From assembly GCA_038030265.1 (NCBI GenBank), contig CM075939.1:14737253-14801252 (forward strand): a stretch of 64,000 nucleotides of DNA, written 5' to 3'. How positions within the stretch are numbered: the stretch's first letter is position 1; every line of letters begins with the position of its first letter. The DNA comes from Corythucha ciliata. Its lineage: Eukaryota > Arthropoda > Insecta > Hemiptera > Tingidae. The notes under the pieces were generated by a model, which saw nothing but the letters and a program-made list of their open reading frames with translations, was not told the origin of the DNA and did not search any database. The position numbers were made by a program, and so were the translations under genes. Below, piece by piece: positions 1-9,793 of this stretch.

Positions 1-311
1 GCCCTCCGGGGTTAAGCTAGAAAAGTCAACCCACCCCCTCCACCACCCGTCCTACCTAAACCAGCGTACTATTCTCTAACAGAGTGTCTGAACCTTTTAG
101 GCATGGAGTACACGGATTATTGGGCTCGTAGCCATCTTCATTGCCAAAAGCACGGCCATTCCAAAGGAGGTCCACTGACACGACCGATTCGGGATAGTTT
201 CTGGTTGAATCCCCAGGATTTCGGTGATTGATGGGATTTAAAGGAGCGAAATGTGAAAGATTGAAAATCTACAAATCTGGGGTTTGAAAGAGCCAAAACG
301 ATGTAATTATG

Positions 312-650
312 TGCAAATTAGACGACCCTCGTCTTAGGACTTTTCAAGGGATTACTCCCCCCTCACCGCACCACCCTTGTCACCATGCAGTGAATTCGAG
401 GGAGTGGGGAGGCTGAAAATAAAGAATTAAACTTTATTGAAGCTAAATACTTACCATTTTTACTTGTTTTGAGTTCCGAGAAAACATTGCTCCCAGGGTG
501 GGATTCGAACCCACGACCTCCTAGTTTCGCGCCAGGCGCTCTGCCACTGGCGGTGCGGTGAGGGGGGAGTAATCCCTTGAAAAGTCCTAAGACAAGGGTC
601 GTCTAATTTGCAATTAATTAATTGCTGGGACACATAAAGAAAAAAGAACA
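312..650. mobile_element. SINE-like insertion with 60-bp inverted repeats and a 12-bp target duplication
   Basis: GATGTAATTATG occurs at 300-311 and again at 651-662, exactly flanking the element. Inside, about 313-372 and 552-612 form a nearly perfect 60-bp inverted repeat. A tRNA-like segment lies on the minus strand at about 491-553, and an A-rich tail (cacataaagaaaaaagaaca) abuts the right duplication. Tail and duplication suggest LINE-dependent retroposition. Confidence 0.75.
491..553 (-). tRNA. tRNA-like segment inside the SINE-like insertion (not a functional tRNA)
   Basis: The minus strand has an intact T arm (GTGGG TTCGAAT CCCAC), a 5-bp anticodon stem (CCTGG/CTAGG with a GU pair) and a D-arm-like AGTGGCAGAGCGC. 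Loop position 33 is G instead of U and there is no clear acceptor stem, so it is best read as the pol III promoter head of a SINE. Confidence 0.5.
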
Positions 651-1230
651 GATGTAATTATGATTTTTGAACGACCAAAATCCGTCAATTTTCATTTTGA
701 AAGAGCCACATTTGTATTTTGAACAAGCGAAACTTGTGCAAAATTGTGGTTGGAAGTAGAAAAAATCGCAAAATTTGGTTTTTTGGAGCTAAATCCGCGA
801 TATTGGCCATGAAATAAAAAAAAATCCTAAATAAAATCTGGGTTGAAACAGGCAAAATCGTGAATTATGATTTTTCTATGTTAGTTGTTGAAACTGTCTA
901 AAACTGTGCAACTGCTGGATTCCAGAAAGAGCCAAACCTACGAAATTCGACTTGTGAAATAGCCGACGTCTGTCAAATTGGGGTTTAAATGAGCCGCCAA
1001 ATCCGCAAAAATAGGTTTTGAAAGAGTGGACATCCTCAAAACTTTGAATTTGTAAGGCTCGGGTCGACCACATCAGCCAAATCCGGGAATGTAGTTTTTG
1101 AAAGAACCAAATTAATTTTCTGAATCAGCCAAACCTGCCAAACTGTTTTGTGTTCAGAAAGAACTAAAACAACTCGGTTTTGAAACCGTGAAAATAACCG
1201 AAAATAACAACAATCCGTGAAACAAGCTGT

Positions 1231-1599
1231 CAACGAGCTCCCAGCACGTTCTTCTCTTCTGTAGGGGACCGACTATTGTCAAAAACGACGATTTTGCCCC
1301 TTTTTTTCCAGTGTAATGCAGCGATATCCAACAAATCGTATTAGGAGAATATAATATGCTAGAAGCTCGGCTGCCGTCAAAAATCATTTCGTCGACGAGC
1401 TCCCAGCACATTCCAGAGCTTGTTATTCAACAGCTCCGTGTGCCATGCTCGGTATCAGTCACTCGTGTGTTACAGGCCAGACACGTGATCCATCTCCACC
1501 CCTCCCCCCGGTAACACAGTCCGTCCGGTTAGCCCAGTTGTGCCTCCCCTCCCCCCGCCAACGGTTTCGAGGGGAAAAAACTAACAAAACACAATCGCT
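1231..1599. other. downstream flank with a duplicated 16-bp motif
   Basis: CGAGCTCCCAGCAC is repeated at about 1235-1248 and 1396-1409, 161 bp apart, within otherwise unremarkable sequence just past the spen poly(A) site. No gene is seen. The pair could be the edge of a small repeat. Confidence 0.4.
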
Positions 1600-1621
1600 T
1601 AATAATTTTTTCACTAACATC

Positions 1622-1627
1622 TTTATT
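1622..1627 (-). promoter_or_regulatory. probable poly(A) signal AATAAA
   Basis: TTTATT on the plus strand reads AATAAA on the mRNA strand. A GT-rich element (GTGTTTTGTTAGTTTTTT on the minus strand) lies about 30-50 nt downstream, as expected for a cleavage site near 1,600. Other AATAAA copies occur farther upstream in the UTR, so alternative sites are possible. Confidence 0.6.
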
Positions 1628-2051
1628 CATTTTTTAATAACTTAAAAATCACTGGATGATTTTTTTTCAGTTTTTCCTTTTTTTTTTTAAATATACTTTT
1701 TTTTTATCGATTGAAAAATAACGACACAATACAACTTAATGCAGAGATCACAGCCCAAGAAACTCTGAACTATTTACAAAATATATTTATAACGAGATAC
1801 AAAAAAAAAAAGAATGCGTGTCCGTGGGAAGGGTATTTGGAGGGGGGGGGGGTATAAAAAAATAAAACGACAAAAAATGCGTGGTTATGAGAAGGGTGGG
1901 GGGGGGGCAAAATAAAAATGGTGTTTTTTTATACATATATGTACCACTTAAGACCATTATTCACATCAAAAACAAACATCTATTAATAATACGATGATTT
2001 TCTATTACGGGTTTTTCCATATTTTTTTTCTTCTTGTATTACTGTCCTTTT

Positions 2052-2877
2052 TATGTACATTTTCCGCCTCTATGTTTGAAGCTATTTTTTTTTCTTTTCA
2101 TTTTCATATATATAATATAGTTCTATAATTATTTGAGCAAACTGACATTTAACGTAGCAAAGAAATTTTGTTTTTTTTTTATGTACAAAAAACCGGAGAG
2201 ATGAGTGAAAAAAAATACAAAGAATTAAAACTTTTAGTTTATAAATAACGCCAAAAAAGGGACATTTTGGTCATGTCAAAAATGATGAAAAAGTTTCTTT
2301 TGTTTTTTTTAATCAGTCGCTATTGAAAAAAGTGAGAAATACAACTTTGTACTTATTGAATGGAAGTTAGCCGCTTATTTAAGTTTTAGTAGTAGAGATG
2401 AGAGACGTTAAAAATTAATCACTTCTGGTTTCTCTTGTTACATAATTGTATATTTATATAATATACATATATATAATTTTAACTTTTGTTTCCTTTTATA
2501 TGAATATAATTTCTAGTAGACAACGTAAAATATTCTATCTTTTTCCCTTTCTTTATTTTGTTGAAAGATTCGTTATTTTAAGTAAAAAGAAACAAAAATA
2601 ACGGAAAAAATCTATCGTAATTCGATGTAATAAGTGGAGTGATAAAGAATATTAGTAAGTTTGTTTGTTTTTCTCCTTCGTCATAAACCCAATTTTAAAC
2701 TTATTGCTTAAAAACTCGCTTTTACACTGTGTTTTTTTTTGTTTTATGTACACTGTTTACACATTCAAGGAAAAAATGGTGACCACAGCCCTAAGCCTAT
2801 ATTTACAGTGGTCACGACGAAATAATCGCGTACTTATTCATTTATTTTTTTCTCAAAATATCTTCTTTCTATGTACA
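2052..2877 (-). promoter_or_regulatory. cluster of four Pumilio-type sites in the 3' UTR
   Basis: The mRNA strand has the exact octamer UGUACAUA four times: at 2052-2059, 2180-2187, 2745-2752 and 2870-2877. UGUANAUA is the established PUM/Puf recognition element. Binding itself is inferred. Confidence 0.5.
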
Positions 2878-3231
2878 TAAATAATATTTATATATCTTTT
2901 CTTTTAAAAACTACGATGTCGAAAAAAAAAATCGCTTAACAAAGTTACGTAAAAATTAAATTAAGACCGCGTGAGAACCGAAGTAAAATTATAAAAAATA
3001 AGCTCGAAAAATAAAAGCTTTTTTTAGTTAAGGGTTTTTTAGTTTGTTTTTTTTTTTTCTAGAAAAGTTAAGAAAAAAAACGTGGGTTTTTCTCGCGAAA
3101 TAGGTGAGATCATAAAACATCAAAATCGGTAGAAAAAAAAAAAAATTACTTGGGATTCGACTTAGTTCGAGATCGGTCGGATGACATTGTTGTTTCTTCG
3201 AGGAGGAGGAGACACTCGCTCTCTCTAAGAG

Positions 3232-3360
3232 CTAAACGGTTGCAATGATGATTAGCAGATGGGCCAAGTTGGCGACGCGATGTAGTAGATCAGGAGCGAT
3301 ACGAGCGAGGCTGTCGTTGGCGAAATCGCACGACGGGAAAATGTGAACAACGTAGGCCGG
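3232..3360 (-). CDS. spen: spen exon 21 (visible): end of SPOC and stop codon
   Basis: Acceptor CACCACCCAG precedes 3360. It reads PAYVVHIFPSCDFANDSLAR, IAPDLLHRVANLAHLLIIIA, TV and TAG at 3234-3232. The IFPxCxFxxxxLxRxAPDLL and LxIVIATV-type ending are the invariant C-terminus of Spen proteins, so the stop is secure. Confidence 0.98.
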   Translation of the reverse strand, partial: PAYVVHIFPSCDFANDSLARIAPDLLHRVANLAHLLIIIATV

Positions 3361-6300
3361 CTGGGTGGTGATGAGAAGAAGAAATTGTGAGATCGGTTTG
3401 GTTGGTGTTGGGGGGACGGAATGAGAGAGGGGTGGGGGCCTGGGGCACTTACGTGTTGAGAGCCGGGGGCGGCTATGTTGACAATGCCGGCAGCCTGTTT
3501 CTGTTGTAAGTACGTGATAAAACCGAATTGAAGGTTGTAGCTTTGTTGTAGTACATCCATGGGGTCGTGTCCACATGGGAGGGCCAGTAGCATGCAGTGC
3601 TCGTTGTCAGTCTATAAAAAAATAATAATAAACAAATTAAAAGCTTAGTACTAAAAAAAAAATACGGGAAGGTGTCGTGGTTGGGGGAAGGCATACCTGC
3701 ATCTTTCTAGCCACACCGTCCACTTGGGCCATTTCGAGGCGCATTCTTTGAGCGATTCGCAGAGGTGGTGTGGAACCGTCACTGTTGCAGGGTAGTGAGT
3801 CGCGAGCGACGTTCGGATTACCGAAGACAAAGTGCATTTGAACGGCGGCTTGATCGTTTTTCAGGGCGAGAAGGCCTTGCCACATGACTGGGTAACGCTG
3901 TAACACGAAATAAAAAAATTAAAAAAACGTAAAATTTGTATTTGTATTTGTGTGGAGGGGGGTGGGAAGAAGCGAGAAGAAGAGCGGTTCCCCAAATCGG
4001 GTCAATTCTGCATTGCTGTACAGGGCATGGGTCAGCGACATGGTCGTGTATCAACCACGTTGACATAGAGACTTACGACAACAAGTGGACACCACGGCCC
4101 AGCCGGTTCCCCACCCACAGTTCCCAGTACACAGACAGATACGAGTGTTTTGCCCAGGCACTCCTTATCAGCCCACACAGTCCCGCCGCCCGTGAGTCCA
4201 GGCCATCCCCCCCTTCTGGGCTTGGTGGGTACTTACTGGGTAGCGCTGCCAGATGTTCTCGGTTTTGGACATTTGCCCTGGTAAATTTCCTCCTTCGGCA
4301 GAAACTTGCAATTTCACGGATACATATTGCAATCTCTCAGAAATTAAAACGACGAAATTAAGACACTAAACTTGAATTTTCGAAAGAATTAAGAACCCGG
4401 AGACTCGAAATTGTCAATTTCAAGCAAATCTAACCAGGAAAATTGTAATCACCCTCAAATTATGGCCCAAACTTGCCAACTCATTCAATTTAAATTGCAT
4501 TTTTTTTAGCCTTAGAGTGCCGTTGCGGTTGGCTACCCCTAGGGCTGGGGGTCTACGGCCTCTCAAAAAAAAAGCCCCCAAAATTTTCACAATTTCGAGA
4601 AGGGTAAGACCATAAAATTGCAATTTGCACGATATTTAATTATTTAGACCCGAAACTTACAAATTCGGAGATATTTAGCTCCGAATGATGTAATTTTGTG
4701 CTATTTCTATCCATTTTACCTGCAAATCCAGTTAGAATTAAAATGTTTTTCCTCAATTTTAGCTCTGAATTAACTCGAATTTGCGTTTTCTAGTTTTAGC
4801 TGTGAATGGGCGCTTCTACTCAATTTAAGACATAAAACGACTTTGCGAACAATGACAATTTTTTCCTGAGGAAAATCTGTTTTTCGAACGAAATTTCAAG
4901 ATTATTATTTTTACTTTTTTAATTTTTTTTTTTACAGCTAATTAACAGTTTCCGATTGCAGCTGGTACCTAACAAAGGAAAGTTGAAGAAAAGGTTGAGC
5001 AGCTGTCCACCTTTGCCCCCTCCTTGCTACGCCCTTGGAATGGACGAGGGGGGGGGGGAGACGCGCGGCACGATAATTCTCGCCTAGGGTCACCTGAGAG
5101 GGTGTTAGAAACGGCCCTGCAGGTTAAGCCACCTTGCCAGCTCTTCAACCCCACCCAGACCACCGGTAAGGGTTGCCAACTCGAAATTTGACAAAATCGG
5201 GACCATGGTCCTGATCAAAGTCCAAAATCTGCCGGGACGAAAAGGAAAATCTGCGGGGCAATCGATTTGCGCAGTCGTCATAGAGGGCACTCGCGAAAGG
5301 ACGAGCTTGAGGGAGCTCGGACAACTCTAACCATAAGAAGTTCTGAACCAAGATATACTACAACCACAAAAAACATTGAAGCACATTGAATGCCTAACAC
5401 CTCGAACCTCAGAAAGCTTTAAAGCCAAAAAGATCTAACCACAAAAGGCTCTAACCACAAAAAGCTCTTACTACAAGAAAAACTCAACCACAAAATGCTC
5501 TAACCTCAAAAGTTCCACCACAAAATGCTCTAACCACAAAAGCTTGGTTTTCAAAAAGCTCGAATCACAAAAAACTCTAACCACATCAAGCCCTGATCAC
5601 AAAAATTCGTGGATTAAAGTAAGGAGAATCGCTAAATCACAGCTCAAATTTAAATACCCGGAAATGTACTGTTTCCTGGGGCAACTTCGCGGCTAAAAAT
5701 AGGCAAACCACTAATTTGCGGCTAAAATGAAGAAAACGCGCTCACTCACCGCCAAAATTGAGTACATTCACGTTTTAACTCTAGCTTTACCAAGGGGGGG
5801 GGGGGGCTTTTTTGCCCGCACTTCACAATATTCGCTATAATTTCGTTAATATTGATGGAAAAAATCACAAAAAAATCATATATATTCCTGAAAAAGTGTC
5901 TGGATTAGTGGATTGAGAAAACACCACGAAATTAGCGATTTAATGAGCCAAGCCCGCAAAATTGGTTCAATAGCGACACGCAAACTCCATGACATTTTGC
6001 GTTTTAGTGAGCCAGAGTTAGTGTGCTGAAACCAGTAAATGTGGTTTTACGCAACCCCACAAAATCGAGGGGTTCATAAGAAATCCGCAACAATTCTTTT
6101 TTAGCCAGGCATACAAAAACGCTGCGAATTATCGAACAATGCCTTATTATTTCGACTATTTAACAGGTAGGATGAACTAAAAGTAGATACATACAACATT
6201 TGTACTGGACTTTGTGTAAACGACATGTACGTATACACGCATGACATTATCATCCTATTAATAACATAATTAACCGTCCAAGTCGGCTATTCTCGACATT

Positions 6301-9300
6301 AACCGGTTATTAACCTCTAGGAATTTTTATTAATGTTCATGTTATCAACATCACCCAGTTATTTACCTTCAACCCGGCCACTAAGCGTTGATAGTTATTA
6401 ATGGCAATACCCTAACGTCAATAGTTTTAATAATTCGTCACAATCGCATTCACACCATGAACCGAGCGCTTCTGGTAATGCTGTTGTTACCTGGTTATTG
6501 GCGTCATTAACCGCGATTTTGGGTCATCGGTCGTCAATTTACACTACCCGGTCATTTTCATTTATTGTAAATAACCGATTTGCATCGTTAACCATAACAT
6601 AGTGGTTGAGGTCGTTCCGAGATACATGGCTGGAGTATTAAATTCTTATATTTATTGCATCGCACTGCCCTCACTAGCATCATGTTGTTCAAAAACCGTC
6701 CGCCGTTTTGGTCTTTATCCGCTGTAGGATGAATAGAATATATCTCCAATTTCGTACACAGGCTCATTTTTTAAATTAGGGAACCCCACAAAATCGGTCG
6801 TGGCCGTTTGTTTGATTTGTACTTTTTGATGGTATTATCCAGGGGTGCGCTGCTGCCCCACTACGACTTTAACTTCGAGTCCAGTGAAGGTCAACTGGCC
6901 ATCCCGGCCCCCTCTGGATACGCCCATGGTTCACGGCTAAAATTGAAAAAAAAGCTTGGGCTGGCAAATGGCCGAATTACCGGTAATGATATTTCTCAAA
7001 AATTAGAAATTTGACGTTAAAAACCTTACAGGTACCTCTTTACTTGAACATCACAGTAATGTTTACTCAAAGTAGTTACTTTTGAAAACATGGGAACCCC
7101 ACGTGGGAAAGAAAGCCCCCCCCCCTCCACAGTCTCGGAGGGGGCCCAATGTTATCCCGGGCCTGGGGCCCCAACTCAAGTAAGGACGGCCCTGCTGTAA
7201 CCACAAAAACCTCTATCAAAAAATGCACCAACCACAAAAAGCTCTTAGCACAAAAAGTACTCAAGCACAAAAAGCACTAAGCCACAAAAAAGCTTGCAGC
7301 CCAAAAAGCTCCAACCACAAAAAACCCTGACCACAAAAAGTCTAACGGTTGGCAACCCTACAGACCGATGCCAAACAACCCAATACGTTTCTTATTTCCT
7401 GCGTCCTCAGCACAATAGTCCCCTCCCCCCATCCAAAAACCACAAATTTAGCCTAAAGAGACGGTTTTGTCCCAAAATCTGTCATTTAATTGGAGAACCC
7501 TAATAACTCGGAAGTCGTTCTGGACAGGGCCGGATTTACGTATAGGCAGCCTACGCCCCCCCCCCTCATTAACCTACACAATACACATGTATAATATGAG
7601 GTTTGAGATCGCTTACAACTCTGACTTTGTCCCGCACTCTGAACTTGTCTTATCAGTGGCGGCAAAACGATTCGAATTTCGAGTGAGGTGTTGCAGAATT
7701 CTAGGAAAAATGGCCCACCGCCTCTAGTAAAGTTCATGAGGGGGTAAGGGGGGACCTAATCACTCTACACTGTTTTGCCGAAAGGAGAAATTTATTTATA
7801 ATATTTAATCAAATTTTAATCCAAAATCAGTCTCGCGTGCATGAAATCGGGTATAGTATGTTCGGGACAAGGGGTGATGAAGAAATCAATGGGTGCGAGT
7901 GAGAGGCTAAAACAATAAGCGTAAAAGCCAAATATAGAGTTTCAGCGTAAGCCACACACGTTTCTAGGTGTGGCTAATGACTTTATCGGAGTGTGGAAAA
8001 GGACTTTATGTGCCTTAAAAATAGCTAAACATGTTTGAACTAACTATTTCTACCCTGATAAAGACAAAACCGTGCATTCGCGCTCTAAAAATGGCCAAAT
8101 AGACCATTCCACACACCATTAAAATTACCAAACTGACAAATTCGTGCCCTGAAATAACCAAAGTCCTTTCTCTCTTCAAAGTGTTTCGCTCTAAAAAATA
8201 TCAAACTGGTCATTTGCGCTCTTTTGAAAGCGTTTCGCCTCTTGAAGATAGCTAAACTGCGAATGATCTGAGCCCAAAAAATGACCATCATCATCATCAT
8301 GATCGTATACAAGCCCTAAAATTGACGAACTAGCCCCGAAAATGGCTGAACTGACAGATTCGCGCCTTGAAAAAGGCTTAAAAACTAACGAACATGTGAC
8401 TTTGAAATAGCAAAAACAAACCAGCACTCGCACTCGCGCTCCAAAAAATGCCAAAATTGACCATTCGTGCCCTGACGATCACCAAAGTGACTATTCACGC
8501 TCTAAAAATTGTTAACTTACGATAATTCGGGTTCAGAGCTATGGATTTTCCAAGCCGAAAACGAATCCGAGTACTGTCAAATTCGTTCTATGAACAGTCA
8601 ATTTGTTCCTTGAAACAGTCAATTTCGTCCCAGGAACTGACAATTTTCCTCATACATAACAAAATATCCCAAACCGAGGGAGCTGTATCAGACAATTCGG
8701 GCTCAGACCATGGGGTTTTTAAGCCCATTTAAAGGAAACCGTGCAGTAGGTACTAGAAACTATCAATTTCGTCCCAAAAACACTATTTCGTCAATCAAAA
8801 CTGTAAATTTTGCACGCCTTCAAAACTATCAATTTCATCCTGGAAACTGTCAATTTTGTCCTATAAACTATCAATTTCGTCTTATAAACTGTAAATTTCG
8901 TCCTGAAAACTACTGATTTCACCCTAGAAACTGTCAATTTCGACCTAAAAATTCTCAATTCCCTCCTGCATTACTGTCAATTTCTTCTACAACCACTTGA
9001 GTTTACCTATTGAATCGTCGCTCCGTGGCGAGAATTGCCTGCAGTTGGAGATCTATAAAAAGTTGTATGTGGCTAAACTACTCTGTTTATGACCATACAT
9101 TTGAACTATGGAGCTTATTCGTAAGTTTCAGTCCGATAATTTAAGCTGACGATGAAGAAATTACGTTTTCATTGAAGGGGACAAAATTGTTCCAGAAGCA
9201 AAATTGTCGGTTTATAGGACCATTTTTCATCTAAACGATCAGTAAACGAGGTGATACGCCGTTTGTACAATCGAAAAGGATTGTTTCACAGGCTGGGGAA

Positions 9301-9753
9301 CTGGGTTTGGGCGTGTCGCTTTAGCCGATCAACCCTAAGCTTCTAAGCTTTTTCAAGCCCACCTGCAGTGGATCGGTTCTGGGTGTGGATAAAAAAGGGG
9401 GCCCTTCTCAATCAGCTGCTGCCTGGGGGCCTTTTGTTCCCTAAATCCGGCCCTGGTTCTGGAAATCGTCAAACTTACCCCCCCCCTCATAGGCCCTCAT
9501 GGGCTGACAATTCAAATTATAAGGTGTTACTCCCCACCATTCATCAACAGAAATTCATCCTTCATAGCCCTCGATAATAATAGAGAACCACAGGTACTGA
9601 CAATATCCGCAATATGTGGTCCTTTAGTGGAAGGAGGGGAGGGCTTGTGTGCGTAACCTACACGACCGGAGCAGCGAATCTATTTGATCCGCATATGAAG
9701 TGGAGGGGGACCATACATGGCGACTGTCAGTACTCGTAGGAACTCATGGAGCC

Positions 9754-9793
<40 letters not shown>

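Larger units (their letters stand above)
236..1240. repeat. degenerate minisatellite, ~30-bp units (GAAAGAGCCAAATCCGCAAAATT type)
   Basis: Units such as 'tttgaaagagccaaa', 'gaacaagcgaaac', 'ggagctaaatccgcg' and 'gaatcagccaaacctgcc' recur every 25-50 bp with heavy divergence. The array is split by the insertion at 312-650. A sister array of the same type lies at 51430-51760. No reading frame is kept. Confidence 0.65.
1600..3231 (-). other. spen: spen 3' untranslated region
   Basis: The 1.6 kb after the stop is sharply more AT-rich than the flanks, with long T and A runs and no coding potential. It ends near a minus-strand AATAAA followed by a GT-rich stretch, after which composition changes to mixed sequence with CCCCTCC motifs. 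The exact cleavage point is inferred. Confidence 0.75.
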
